A stretch of 64,000 nucleotides of DNA from Adiantum capillus-veneris (lineage: Eukaryota; Streptophyta; Polypodiopsida; Polypodiales; Pteridaceae). The stretch is taken from positions 49,919,122 through 49,983,121 of the forward strand of contig CM043959.1 in the NCBI GenBank assembly GCA_014529385.2, written 5' to 3'. Made by a program: the position numbers and the translations under genes. Under the pieces are notes generated by a model, which was not told where the DNA came from, searched no databases, and saw only the letters and a program-made list of their open reading frames with translations. Shown in pieces: positions 45,866-58,208 of this stretch (the first letter of the stretch is position 1; each line of letters opens with the position of its first letter).

Positions 45866-48570
45866 TCTGCTATGTATGGGATGGAACATAAATTTGATGA
45901 GCATGTTTGGACAAAATATGTTTCCTACACTAATGATATATTTAATGGAAATGTTCGTTTTAGTCGGTGTGGAGGGAATTTGAGATGCTCCAATATAGAA
46001 TGTCCATACTATTAGGGAAGGAGACAATTTAATGAGTCTCAATGGCGAGGAAAATTAGCACGTGCTCCTAGTAAAGGCCACTTGGATGTTGATAATGGAA
46101 AGCTTATATGCTTTCATTGCCGTCAAATGCCAGAGTGCATTGACACTTTCCCTGCAGTTATATATTATGTATTCCATCTAACAAGACTGGAGTTATAGAT
46201 GTGTATTACATTTAGGTTTTCACAAACACCCTGTTTTAGAGGGGAAGAACATAGTTGCAGACCAGTCAATATCTAATGCCTTAATGCATCGAGCTGCCTT
46301 TGATACTCTAACAACTGCCAAACCAGTTCAAAGAACAACTACAAAAGACCTAATTATGGACAAGCTTTTTTCTCAAGTAGTTGGTGGTGACTCACCAATG
46401 ACAGATGGAGAGTTCTCTTGTTTTTTGGATTCCGTAACCCCATTGTCAGACAAGCTACATTTTCAAAGAACCTTAGAGTCAGCTAAACGGGCAAAAGAAA
46501 TTACACCCCTTGGCTTGGAGTCTATTTTGACTTTAAAGTCAAAATCAAGATATGCCTTCCTCCACAGTGTTCTTTTTCCAGATCAGCTTGGACCTGGACA
46601 GCAACCTCATATATTTAAAATGTCTACCATGGGACCAGGGAGTGGTGTTGATTTGGTGAACCGTATGCACCCTTGTGGAAATTTTCAAGATATGTGGGTG
46701 CTTTTCATCATGTTCATCGTGTGGAGGGTTGGCCTACTATGTCGGTGCATGTTTACGACCCATATGTAAGAGAGCTATTAACATTGGCAATATGTGAATT
46801 TACCATGGAAAACAAGCATGCACAGATATAGTTTTGGAATTTGCTTAATAAGGTTGTAGTTGATCATGGTTTTGATAATCCTAAATTTCAAGGATTTATG
46901 GCAGATAAGGCAAATGCAAATTGGATTGCAATTCGTATTGTCTATTTTGGTGGAGCCAAAAAAAAAGATGCCTGAGAAAGCGAGATCATGTGTTTTTCAT
47001 TGGGAGCAAAGCATGGCTAAGCACACTGTCAAGTGTGTACATTCCTCTTATCAAGAGGAACATAAAATATTGTGTCGAAAATGGTTACATGCACCTTCAA
47101 AACATGCAGCACAAGTATGCAAGGATGAACTCAAACAGTTTTGGAAAATGGGCCATGCTATTTTGGATGAGATTCAAGCATTGGAGACATGGTTGTCATG
47201 GTGAGATGCTAGAGTGCCACAATGGGGAGACGGATTTGTTGCTCAAGATGAGACAGGTGCTTTTGTCCCAAGAACAAATCTTTATAAGGCAAAACATGCA
47301 AGTATGCATGCTTCAATTGGTTATAAGAATAACATTGGTGTGTATGAAGTCACTTTTGCAGGTATGTCACTAGCAATTCTTCAAAGTGTGTGCCACAATG
47401 CCTACTTGAAGGGCATGCATTCATCCACAAGACCAATGATGGAAGACTTGGCAGCCAGATTTATGAGCAATCAGCCAACGTCAACATCAAATAGAAAACT
47501 TCTTGATGTAGCTCAGTCATCAATTTTAGAAATGCAATTACCAATTCCAGAGATGAATAGAGCTCTAGTACGGGAAAAGAGTGTGCAAAAATCACACTCA
47601 ATCTTTCTTGACGCCGATGAAACTCTTGAAGAAGACTCTCATAGACCAGAGTCTGTTACTGTCACTACTCCAATTTACAATGTACCACATAGCCAACAAA
47701 ATGCTTCCGCTACTCCTAGTCTTTGGCCAAAGAAAAAGGTGACTTGGATTTTTTGGGCAATTAGGCACACTGAGTCTCGCAAAAAAATGAGTGTTTTAAT
47801 GTTCTCCCCGGAGAGAAAGTACGTTGTGGTAGGTTCATAAACAACAGTTTAAATAATGTGCAAAATGGTGTTCCTGCCCCTTGCTTTTGGGGAAGGAGAA
47901 AATATCCCAGTGTGGGTGCCAAACTAGAAGGAATTATTGAGGGATTTGTATGGTTTTGCAATGACAGTAACACTCATGCATGGAATATTGATGGGATGAT
48001 TATTGGACCTTCTGGCGGAGTCTCGGGGATGTGGGTTGTGGAAGAGGGAACGTGTCTGCTTCCATGGGAGGTTGAGATGCTGCACAAAAATGGATTTGTG
48101 CTTCAGGGAGATAATACGATAGCACAACAGAACCTCCATCTTGGTGGGCAATGTGGAACATAGCCGAGCTCTTTCCGTGCTAGATTTAGAGATGGAAAGC
48201 ATGTAAGGTGGAGGACAAAATTAACCAAAGACTTCAATGACAGGATAGCATTGGGCCAAAGCATGGAAGCACATCTAGTGAGAGAGGTTATATTGGTACC
48301 AAATGCATCGCATGTTTTTCATGTTAGCACTCTAGGCTCAGTTCAAAAGGGGGTTACTTATGCGGTGACCATTGCAGACTTTCCTCAATGTACTTGTGAG
48401 GATTTCCAAAAACAAGACATTAGGCGTCTCATGTAAATGCCATGCAAATACATGTACTTTGTGTATTTTCGAGTCCTTGGTTTGGATTCTGCAGCTCATG
48501 AGTTTGTGCATCAGGCAGCACTGACAAAAGTAGAGTTGTTCCAGGGATTGTGTGGGGCCAGAGTGCCAGC
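45866..48570 (+). pseudogene. 3' part of the SWIM-type (MULE-like) gene
   Basis: Starting at the TCT duplication, coding-like segments run in changing frames: a Cys-rich zinc-binding-like region (FSRCGGNLRCSNIEC, then CFHCRQMPEC), IHLGFHKHPVLEGKN, the stretch 46284-46769, FMADKANANWIAIRIVY, SCVFHWEQSMAKHT, and a SWIM zinc finger (CTCEDF, then MPCKYM) near 48390-48440. The second half of the SWIM motif has C-K-Y where C-X-H is standard. Many frameshifts and stops show decay. The family is the plant SWIM-finger proteins derived from MULE-type transposases. Confidence 0.7.
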
Positions 48571-49140
48571 ATAGAATCGAATTCTTGAGCTAAGGTTTGC
48601 ACTCCTCTATGGATTGGCCAATTTTTTGGATCCTTGCAATTTCCATTGTAGGATGAACGCCTATTATACTTACATTGTTTTGATAGCTTGTGTTACTTAA
48701 TCAATTTGGCGTTTATATTGTTGCAACAATCACCTTCTATGGATTAACTATTTTTTTGGACTAGCTGCACTTGACATTATGATAGAGCTTTTTTGAGTTA
48801 TAATTCTCCCTACTTTCGCTCGAAAAAATGCCACGCTTGGTTTTATTCGCTCGGTGTATGGTTTTCTCCAACAAAGGAAGGATGCTATAGCATCGATGAA
48901 AGGTCAACCACAAGGAGTGGAGTAGATAGAGAAAATTTTTCTCACCCCCTTCCCCCTTATCCTAATGTTTGAAAAGTGCACACACAAACACACACGCATT
49001 TCTTGGAATGCATGCGCGCACACACACATACATTGTTTGAGATGCTCACCGCTTGCATTTTTCTCTCTTCTATTTGCCCCCGATTGATTTGTGTGTCCTT
49101 GGTGTTGCTTCTATTTGTTTGCAATTTGTCCTTGGCATTG
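48571..49140. other. No recognisable gene
   Basis: Low-coding DNA downstream of the SWIM pseudogene, with CA-rich stretches near 48978-49030. Confidence 0.5.
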
Positions 49141-49148
49141 CTTCGAGT

Positions 49149-49169
49149 GAGAGAGAGAGAGAGAGAAAG

Positions 49170-49229
<60 letters not shown>
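49149..49229. repeat. (GA)n microsatellite
   Basis: About 80 bp with two short interruptions. Confidence 0.95.
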
Positions 49230-49234
<5 letters not shown>

Positions 49235-49620
49235 GAGAGGGAGGATTTAATTAGGGTGTGTGGAAAGAATGCTTGATTAATGTATGAGAGGGGGAGAAAA
49301 GAGAGAGAGAGAGAGAGGAAATGAGAGGGAGGACATTAGTGGCGTGAGCGGGAGGAAAATTTTTTTGACTAATGTATAAGAAAAAAGAGAGAGAAAAAAA
49401 TGTTTGATTATAGTAGGTTGATGTCTTAATTGAGTGATTGAGTGAAAATAAGTAGGTTCAGTAGAAAAAAGAAAATAACTAAATGAAAAAATGACCATAA
49501 AGTAGCTAAATGAGTGTTTAAAATAAATCAATCATAAAAGAAACCTAAATGGATTTATAAAAAGAGAGAAAAATGGTAGAGAGAGATAATGTAGAGAGGG
49601 ATAGAGAGAGAAACAAATAG

Positions 49621-49624
<4 letters not shown>

Positions 49625-49693
<69 letters not shown>
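49625..49693. repeat. (GA)n microsatellite
   Basis: About 68 bp, nearly pure. Confidence 0.95.
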
Positions 49694-49697
<4 letters not shown>

Positions 49698-49753
49698 CTC
49701 TATACATCTTTACATTCATCAAGCAATGTAATATAGACAAAGGATTCCAAAAA

Positions 49754-49861
<108 letters not shown>

Positions 49862-49984
49862 TAGAGAGATAGAGGGGGCAAGAGGGAGAGATAGAATTAA
49901 AGTGATAGAGAGGGAATGTGAGAGATAGAGAGAGTGAAGGGTATAGAGATAGAAGAGACGTGGAAGGAGAGTGAGATTGAGAGG

Positions 49985-50450
49985 AGATATGTATGCATGT
50001 ATATATGTGTGTGTATATGCATGTATATAGATGTAGCTATGTATACATGTGTGTGTATATGCATGTATATGGGCACTAAGCAAGGGAGCATAGCACATGA
50101 TGGTCAAACATTTCCTCTTGGGTATGGTCCCTTTTTAATCGTGGTGTTATGATCTTGGGTCCACTAATGTATGGATTACCACGACGTACCCTTGGTTTTA
50201 CCACGATTTTGATGATATCTAAAGAACTGCCACTAAATTATTAACACTACATTAGCCCCTACTCAAGTCTAAGAGTATATGTGTATGCATGTAGATATGT
50301 ATCTATGTGAGCCAATTGTATGTATGTATTTATGGGATTGTATATGTGTGTATATACATACATGTAATTACTAAATATGCTTGTAGACATGTATCTATGT
50401 GAGTGTGTGTGTATGTCTATACGTATAGATATGTGTGTGTATATATATGA
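49985..50450. repeat. TATG/TGTA-rich simple-sequence region
   Basis: Loose repeats of ATGTATATG and GTGTGTAT over two blocks (49985-50070 and 50280-50450). No gene. Confidence 0.6.
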
Positions 50451-50499
50451 TAGAGCTTGTGTAGATACAACTCTAATTTGTAGACTAGGTGTAGATTAG

Positions 50500-52430
50500 G
50501 CGTATGTTAAAGCAGAATAGTAGAGGTGTGTAGAGTATTTAACATTAAGGTGAAGATAGGGACCTATAGACTAGGGAAAGATTAGATGGTTCTTGAGGCG
50601 GTAAGTCCAAGCAATGGACTTAGGTTTGTTTGTAACTAGTTTTTTGCGAGCATGAGTGTAGACTTATTTTCGTTATTTGTGGGCATGGCCCTCTTACAAC
50701 TGTGGAGGTACCAACATGCATCTATCCAGGTTCCTCCACCGATGGTAGATCCCAAATTGAAACGCACTTTGTTTGACACAAAAATTGGTTAGCCACGATA
50801 CTTCACAGCAGCTTGCGTCCTATGGTCTTTCACAATAGACCACACCATGGGGAAGCCAGAGAGTGACTCCATACATCCACACCATCCCATCGACGACACC
50901 TCCTTCTACGCTCCCTTCTTACAGACACCCCCCCCCCCCCCCCCCCCCCTTTCATCGCAGGACCCATACCCCTTGTATCACATGGCCCCACACCATTTCG
51001 TTTGACTCTTGCTTTGCACGAGCCTCGTTGATAGTCCACAGGTGGTCGGTGAACGTCTTCTAGTAGCACACGACAGTATTCGTATCAGGATAGAGAGCGT
51101 CGTGAGAGTTGGAGCAAAGGGGGCTCTTATTGGGATGCTTGTTTTGGTGGTGGAGGGGAGAGAGACTCGCCTGTTTTGGAGCATGTCTCTCCAACTATAG
51201 AGGACAAGGACATTGATGTGCTCGTATGCCAGACATGCATGGATGCTATTAGAAGGTCAAGTATAGTGGCAAGGTTGACTTTGGTACTGCACAAGGCAAA
51301 GCATTTTGGTGCCATCTGTAGATTCTTCTACACTCTAAGTATAAGAATTGTTTTATTAAATTCAAAGACCAAATGTCCTGATTATGCATGCTATGTTTAG
51401 AAAGCATTGCTCTATTTTTGAATGCCTCCAATGAGTATTTCACAACCTCTTATATTGAAAATGTATGAAAAAAATATTGGAGCTAAGTAATCATGCACTA
51501 TAGCCTACTACCCCCTCCCACCCATCGTCAAATCACCACCACTAGAGTTAGATTCATATATTAGGAATGTTATTGAGCTAAAAGGATACTTGATGAGTGC
51601 ATGATCCATCTGTAATAGAAAAATTGTAGGTCAATTAGGGCACGAAGGATGCCACATGGAAAATGTGTCAAGTATATGTAACATCGACTTATATAAGATG
51701 ATGCATAATTAAATGCTCCTCTTACATGAGCTAGGAAGAAAGGAAGTTTGCCAAAAGTAACTAGCCATGTGGGCAATAATCAACAAGCATTAACCAATGG
51801 TTTATTATTGCTCCCAAAAGTTCCATGCCCTATTAGGCCGGCTTCATATATGTGTTCCCAACATTGAGAATGCCTTCTTTTCACTTTTCAATTGGTGTAG
51901 AGAGCTATATCTCATGCAAGAAATTTGTCTAGTGCAGCAAGAGATGTCCTAATAAGGCATCCAATCGATAAATAATGATATAGATGCAAGCTACATGATG
52001 TGGTATAAATTTGAGGATAAGGCTTGAAGACCTTAATTAGGATAGTGTTGTATGCAAGATGTTACATTAGTCATGAGTGCTTCAGAGATGACAATCCTCT
52101 CTCTCTCTCTCCAAGTTTCAACGTGCAAGTGGCCTAGCCCTAGACATTTTGCACATGGATTGTATTGTCACTCAAGTGGGCGATTGAGCATATGCATATT
52201 GCTTTAAGAGCTTGAAAGGTCGGGACTCGGGATCCAACCCATCAGCGTCGCTAAATAAATATTGACGTCGAGCAGCAAAGTCTTCTGCGTGTGCGCGTGT
52301 GTTGCGCTTTGGTTGGTCACAACTTGACTTAATCTCAGTTTCACCGATCACGTGCAGCTAGACTTTGAGTCTCATAGACTTAATGAAACAAGATCACAAA
52401 CACACACACACACACACAGGGAGAGAGATA
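50500..52430. other. Intergenic, poly-C run inside
   Basis: C run of 22 at 50928-50949. No recognisable coding domain; short ORFs on both strands overlap without conserved motifs. Confidence 0.5.
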
Positions 52431-52469
52431 TTTATCATGGGTGGAAGCTAGCGACTTAATTTATAGAGT

Positions 52470-52479
52470 TTTATATAAT
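52470..52479 (+). promoter_or_regulatory. TATA box of the VQ gene
   Basis: TTATATAATC followed by a pyrimidine-rich CTATCTCCTCTCTCTACC, a typical plant TATA plus start-site context, about 170 bp before the chosen ATG. Confidence 0.6.
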
Positions 52480-52641
52480 CTATCTCCTCTCTCTACCGCA
52501 TATGTATGTATAAGTGCTCTGTCCATGCAACTAGTTGCTTTGCTGCTAATTAGTTTTTTGCTTTTCTCCATTCCTTTCTTACATGCTACACAGCTTCTTC
52601 TTCCTCTACATGTCCTTCACTCGTCTATAGAGTTCATCGTT

Positions 52642-53268
52642 ATGGTGAAAAGAGCATTAATGCAGCAATATATAGTTCCTACAGTGAGAGTGGTGCATGT
52701 CTGCCCTCCCATGGTGGTGCATACCGACCCCTCGAACTTCCGCACTACTGTCCAAGAGCTCACAGGCTTGAGGGAGATTAGCTCTGTCAAACTCACCAAC
52801 GATCAGCATCAACCTAGTGACAACGTCTATAATCGCGGTACCCATTGTAATTCAATCATCACAAACAAGGAATTAGGCACCAATATATCAGATATTGATT
52901 TCAAAAGTCTTCATCAGAAACGACGGGGCATTGAAGAAGATTGCAGCACTAATGCAACAGTTATTGATGGAGTTGAGAATTCCCATCATGATGATCAGGG
53001 TTATGACAAATTATCAAACTTGGATTGGCTTAATTGTAGAATAGGAATGTCATTACCCATTACACAAGAGGTGGAAGGCGATTTTGATGATAACGTCGAG
53101 AGGATGCCGGAGGTCGCAGTTGCACCTGCAAAAAGAATGAAGCTGGCTGCATATATTTGTAGCTCAGAGTATCAAGAGATTTTCAACAACAATGGTGATA
53201 ATTACATGTACAGTCTGTCGTTTGAAGAAATCTTTGGCTCTTTAGAGGGTCCTTACTTTTATAGCTGA
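52642..53268 (+). CDS. VQ-motif protein (208 aa)
   Basis: VQ proteins are plant nuclear cofactors that bind WRKY transcription factors and take part in defence and development. The diagnostic motif FRTTVQELTG is at residues 33-42, preceded by VHTDPSN, the usual lead-in. PAKRMKL at 162-168 resembles a monopartite nuclear localisation signal. The rest is low-complexity, acidic at the C-terminus, with no other domain, as is usual. The frame is open upstream to 52441, but that part is hydrophobic and contains the TATA box, so the ATG at 52642 is chosen. No intron is needed, which fits most VQ genes. It is the only gene here that looks intact and host-derived. Confidence 0.82.
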   Translation: MVKRALMQQYIVPTVRVVHVCPPMVVHTDPSNFRTTVQELTGLREISSVKLTNDQHQPSDNVYNRGTHCNSIITNKELGTNISDIDFKSLHQKRRGIEEDCSTNATVIDGVENSHHDDQGYDKLSNLDWLNCRIGMSLPITQEVEGDFDDNVERMPEVAVAPAKRMKLAAYICSSEYQEIFNNNGDNYMYSLSFEEIFGSLEGPYFYS

Positions 53269-53390
53269 CTAGATGATAAAGGAAGCTCGCCCTTACTCTG
53301 CGCGCATACTGTATATATTACAAAAGAAGATTTAGAATTTTTCTCATGTCGGAAAATGGAGTCTTTTTCAGTGTTTTTGATACAATGCAT

Positions 53391-53470
53391 AACATCATGA
53401 GCTTCTGTGAGGGAGGCACCCCAGACCTAGCTAGGTATGCGGTGCCTCCCGCACATAAGCTCATGATGTT
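53391..53470 (+). ncRNA. Near-perfect 80-nt hairpin, candidate small-RNA precursor
   Basis: Arm 53391-53420 (AACATCATGAGCTTCTGTGA and GGGAGGCACC) pairs with 53441-53470 with 28 of 30 positions matched; the loop is 20 nt. Two single mismatches lie 6 nt apart. It starts 123 nt after the VQ stop codon. The shape fits a plant miRNA precursor or a small foldback element. I do not recognise either arm as a known miRNA. Confidence 0.5.
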
Positions 53471-53613
53471 GAGGTAAGTCGCAATGTGGGAATTATTGTG
53501 AGAATTTTTCCAAAACTTCTTTGTGAAATTACTGGTGTATTATGATTGAACACTCAATATACTTGCGCTCAATATATTGGAGTCGATGCAAAAGATATAC
53601 GAGAGACCTAGAC

Positions 53614-53636
53614 CTGTGTGTGTGTGTGTGGGTTTG

Positions 53637-53707
<71 letters not shown>
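53614..53707. repeat. GT, CT and CA microsatellites in series
   Basis: GT at 53614-53632, CT at 53640-53672, CA at 53673-53707. Confidence 0.96.
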
Positions 53708-53708
<1 letters not shown>

Positions 53709-53769
53709 CATGAGCCCGTTGCTCATGGACTTGCCTTCCAAACATGGCCAGGGTTGTCCGGACAAAATT

Positions 53770-55800
53770 GGATGTCCCATAGCAAAGTAAATATGCTATC
53801 CAGACAAAGTGTGTAGCTTAGCAAATTAAATAGCCTTAAATTAACTAGTCTAAGGTTTGTGCCTTCAATGCATGTGACAAAAAGGCTTGAATTCTAATCT
53901 GTAGTTTGCACCAAGCGGAATTTCCAAATGCAAATGTTGGCGTTGCAATGGTGATTTGTTATGTGGACATGGTTTTAATGGGTAAGTGACCATGTTATGT
54001 GGACTAAAATCTTGGGAGCAATTTTATATAGTTGGATCCATGGCTAATAAACGAATAGTCTTAGGGTAAATTCTCAGTAAATGTCCCATATTAAGGACAT
54101 TGAGATCGGGCAAGCTCAATCAAAGGTTGTGCTTTATCGTTCGAGGCATAGAATAGATCAAATGGGAACTCAAGAGGTCGGCATCATGCAAAAGAAGTGT
54201 CTTGTCTTTCGATGGAGATCCCGTTAGTTGCACGGGATGATTTTGATAATTAGTTCAACAAAACAAAGAGCCAAAACGCGGACACAGTCCAGGGAAAAAA
54301 TAGTACAATACCACGAGAGCACTCGATCTCACAATCTAACGGTCCTCAACTCTTTGTGAGCTAATGAGATAGCTACTTTCTCATACCGGCTTGTACATCT
54401 ACTAGTGCTCCAAGTATCCTTTTCATTGGGGTGAGGACAAGCCTTGAAAAGGGGCATGACCCATAATTGGCCCCTTGACCTTAAATACGTCAAAATAGCA
54501 AGGTCCACTAGTGAGCCTCTCATTGGCAACGCAGGCTACCTTGTCACTATTTTACATGGGAGGTCCTCTTCTATGGGTGTAGTTAAGAATTTTGACCTCT
54601 CTTCTCTTTGGATTCTCTTTCTATTAAACCACTTTATGCAAAGTATGGTTTGAAAACTCTATGCAGAATATGATTTGCTTCAATTATAGTAGTGTTTTAC
54701 TTTAGATGTAGCATACATCATTAAAAAACACTTTAATTTGTATAAATATTTACTGAAAGATATTTATACACTTATATTTTCCTTTGTCAAGTCCTTTTTT
54801 AATTGTTCATTCAAGATGTGAATAATTTGCCAGAAGCCACACTAAAATGTCGACATGATTGAGGTCTCTACTGCTTGTAAGGTATTGAGGCGTTTTCCAC
54901 TTATTCCTTGGATCCAACACATATTTAAAAGTAGGTCCATGGTGGAGCTTCTCACGTGGCATGCCAACCACCACTCAATTGATGAAATGATGCACGTCCC
55001 TACAGATTCACTTGCATGAATGCATACAGAGACTCACTGGCTAGATTTTATGCTAGAGACTTGATACTTGAGGCTTGTGAGGCTTGTTTCCTAGGTAAGA
55101 CTAAATCAACTTCCCACATTTTGCATTGGGACTGAGATAAAGGCGGCCTAGCTAATATCTTGGAACACTAAGTAAATGTCACAAAAAGTAGGCTGGAGAC
55201 ATTGAAGGGTTGCACACAGCTCCATATATATACCATGAAATGATCCAAGCATCATAGCAAGACCTGAAGGGCTCCATGATAGATAAAATCACTACAGATT
55301 TAATAATCAGGTGATCACATGAAAAGTTTTTGTGATTACCATGTGTTATTATCCATTTAAGCCGATCAATGATAACATGATAACCCACCAGCACTCCTGT
55401 CAAGACTCTTGGAAACGTCTGATGGGACTACCAGTTTGGGTGGTTTTTGTAAGTTAATAGGAAGGTCACATGAACATTTAATGTGATCACATGATTTAAA
55501 AAGAGATCACTCAATGTTGTTAACATGTTCATGTGTTTGTGATCATGTTAATGAAATCTTTGATTTAAAACACACTAGCCATGTTCATACATCACCTTTT
55601 TTATCCTCTCTGTGTGTGGTGGGATCGCCTTATCTCCCTGTGATACCAACACTCCATTCAGGTTAAGAATAAGGACCCCTGGATCCTTCTATATGGGAGG
55701 GGTTGAGGGACTACAAGGTGTCTGAATGCCTACTCTCCACCCAACCTTTGTCCTTTATAGGTACTCGAGATGCATTCAGATCAGCCTGTGTTCTCTCGCC
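53770..55800. other. No recognisable gene
   Basis: About 2 kb of AT-rich DNA. ORFs at 54329-54529 and 54444-54653 overlap on opposite strands and show no domain. Confidence 0.5.
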
Positions 55801-55814
55801 CTTGGTCTGACATT

Positions 55815-56290
55815 AATTTAGTCCCCCTTGGAGAAGCATTTTTGTCCTAAAAAGAAAAAGTAAGAAACTTCTTCTTTAGAACGCTAATGTTCTCCCAAGT
55901 GGCACCTTTCTCATGTCTGTCTTTTCACTTGACTCATGCTTGTTGGTATCCATGATGACACTACTCAGATCATGATAATCAAGAATACGCTCACGCTCAT
56001 GTGGCTGAGTTGGAAGTTAAATGAAGCTAGCCAAATTTTTTTGGTCAATAACATTGACATCTTTATACAAAAGTTTACATGAACGACTTAAATGAAATGC
56101 TAGATGAATGCAAGAGTGTGCACGTAATGAGAGTTTGTTGTGGCCATATCACCAACTCACTTGAGTACCTTCAAAGGCTCACAATACCTCGGAGATAATG
56201 TAGGTGTTGGCCCAATCTTTATACTTTTTGAATGCTTTGGAACATGTAAAAATACCCCTTCCCACCACATGAAGGTAACTTGCCAATGTT
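55815..56290 (-). pseudogene. C-terminal remnant of a chromovirus integrase
   Basis: Minus strand: HVPKHSKSIKIGPTPTLSPRYC near 56240 is the integrase C-terminal motif (LSPRYCGPF in the family). Further on, ATWENISVLKKKFLTFSF-like sequence (about 55890) parallels the chromodomain end of the element at 34.8 kb. A purine tract AAGGGGGACTAAATTAA precedes TGTCAGACC, a possible LTR start at about 55812. Several stops and frame breaks. Confidence 0.6.
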
Positions 56291-56689
56291 TTTTTTTAGC
56301 ATAACTTTTATACGGATCCTATGCTTAATGTTGAACATTTTGATGAGCTAGTCTCAGTATTTCCATGTGGTCTTGGAGAGAACCCTTGACCCACTGAATC
56401 TTCTCACTCGCCAACCCACTATAAGTGATGACATAGGTCAAAAACTATACATAAGAATGAAAGGATTAAAACCAGTCGTCACATGCTTAGCACTATTGTA
56501 AGAAAAATCATGAATAGGGAGCTAATCTTTTTAATATGACTACTTGATGGAAAATGGTCGTCGGTTGGCCAGAAGTCAATGGCTGGTGGCCAATTCAAAT
56601 TGGACTTGTCTTCTCAAGGGCGGCCACACATGGGTGCATGGGAGAATTCAACTCGGACTTGTCTACACAAGGTCTAAGTAAAGAATAGT

Positions 56690-57232
56690 GGCAAGTTGTG
56701 AAGTGGATACTTAGGTATCTAAAAGGGACAACAAAAAATGCTTTGTATTTTGGAGGCCTTGATATTTTCTTGCAAGGTTATGCTGATGCAGATATGGTAG
56801 GTGATAAAAATATTTGAAGGAACACTATTTGCTATGTCTTCATGTTTGAAGGCACAACAATAAGCTGGGCTTCAAAGTTGTATAACGTGGTCTCACTTTC
56901 TACCAAAGAAGAAGAGTATGTAGCAATGACAGAGGCAAGAAAAGAAGTTTTGTGGCTTCACAAATTCTTAGAAGAGCTTGGATTCAAACAAGACAATTAT
57001 GTCTTGTGTAGTGATAGCCAAAGCGCTATCCATATTGCAAAGAACTCAACCTTTCACTCAAGGACAAAGAACATGAGGTGAGGTATCACTTCATATGAAC
57101 TCTTCTGGTAGAAGAAGAACAACTAAAGCTAGAAAAGGTGCATACAAGTGAAAATCTTGCAGATATGTTTACAAAGGTAGTCAACAAGGATAAGTTGAGC
57201 TTTTTCTCATCTTCAATCGGCATTCAAGGATA
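56690..57232 (+). pseudogene. Copia RNase H
   Basis: WILRYLKGTTKNAL, then YADADM, SWASKLYNVVSLSTKEEEYVAM and CDSQSAIHIAKN-like sequence (SDSQSAIHIAKN), with a kept DADM and D-S-Q. These are the RNase H landmarks of Ty1/copia elements. Stops at about 56815 and 57079 break it. Confidence 0.88.
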
Positions 57233-57294
57233 AGAGGCTAGGATGGAAAGAAGTCACATGTTTGGTTTGAAGATCGGTCTCCAAGTGGGAGATT

Positions 57295-58208
57295 GTTAGG
57301 TATGGAGCTTCATTTACACCTTGTGATTTTTTGTATTTAAAACACAAATTTGTAAGGCCCTCGTTATGAGAAGAAGCCATCGTGTATGAAGAAAATCCCT
57401 CGCCAAAAAACCAAAATTTTTACAACCAATCTCAGGCAACTTCTAGGGTGGCCGATCAAGTAGGCAAAGAACACAAGGGTCGACTGGTTGTGTTAAGTGT
57501 GGAGCGTGATTTACCCCTTGTAGTTTTCTGTATTAAAAACACACATTTGTAAGGCCCCATTATGAGGAGAAGCCATCGTGCATGAAGAAAAAGTACTCAT
57601 CGGAATATCCCTTTTTGCTAGAATATTATGATCGAACGGCGATCGAAAAGTGGACAGAAATCAATCGGTTGGTTGGCCAATTGACCGGTGGTCGGTATTC
57701 AATGGCAGGTGGCTGATGGCCGGAAACCAATGATCGGTGGCCGATTTCAAATTGGACTTGTCTTCTCAAAGGCGGCTACACATGGGCGCATGGGAGAATT
57801 CAACTCAGACTTATACACAAGGGCAGCTACATATATCTACCTCTCATGAGAGAGAGAAGCCCTTTTGGCCTATAAAAGGAGACCTTTTCTACACACAAAA
57901 AACGGATTGAAGAGGTGAAGCATTGTTGTCCATTTATAAGTTGATGCAATAAGGTGGGTGTTAGGTGGTGAGAGTGAAGCAACGTGGGAGCTCTATTAAG
58001 GGTATAATCCCTTTGTAACCTACTTCTTGTTTGAAGTGCTAAAGCCATTGTGTGGATGCTTTACAGTGGACATAGCCCACATTGGGTGAACCACGTACAT
58101 CATGTTCTCTCTCTCTCTCTACACTATAATCCCTTGTGTGTGAAATTTATCTCTCTTCATTAAGTAATCTACTCAATTGTCTACTTAGCTACATCCTGTT
58201 TCTTAACA
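57295..58208 (+). repeat. 3' LTR of the copia remnant
   Basis: Follows the purine tract; TG...CA ends with a 5-bp inverted TGTTA/TAACA. It contains an internal duplication: GCCCTCGTTATGAGAAGAAG (57357) recurs as GCCCCATTATGAGGAGAAG (57552) with the surrounding 100 bp. Confidence 0.75.

Larger units (their letters stand above)
56530..58208 (+). mobile_element. Copia remnant: 5' LTR piece, RNase H, 3' LTR
   Basis: The block 56560-56675 matches the later LTR block 57700-57815 (GGACTTGTCTTCTCAA, CATGGG, GAATTCAACTC). It joins directly to RNase H of a copia element, followed by a purine tract (CAAGTGGGAGATTG) and a 3' LTR at 57295-58208 with TGTTA...TAACA ends. Everything between the LTR and RNase H is deleted. 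Confidence 0.8.

Noticed and set aside
52243-52280. CAGCGTCGCTAAATAAA as a second CACTA end
   Set aside because: Short chance-level resemblance to the subterminal motif; no terminus or flank duplication.
52441-52641. N-terminal hydrophobic extension of the VQ protein as a signal peptide
   Set aside because: The stretch contains the TATA box and likely transcription start, and VQ proteins are nuclear.
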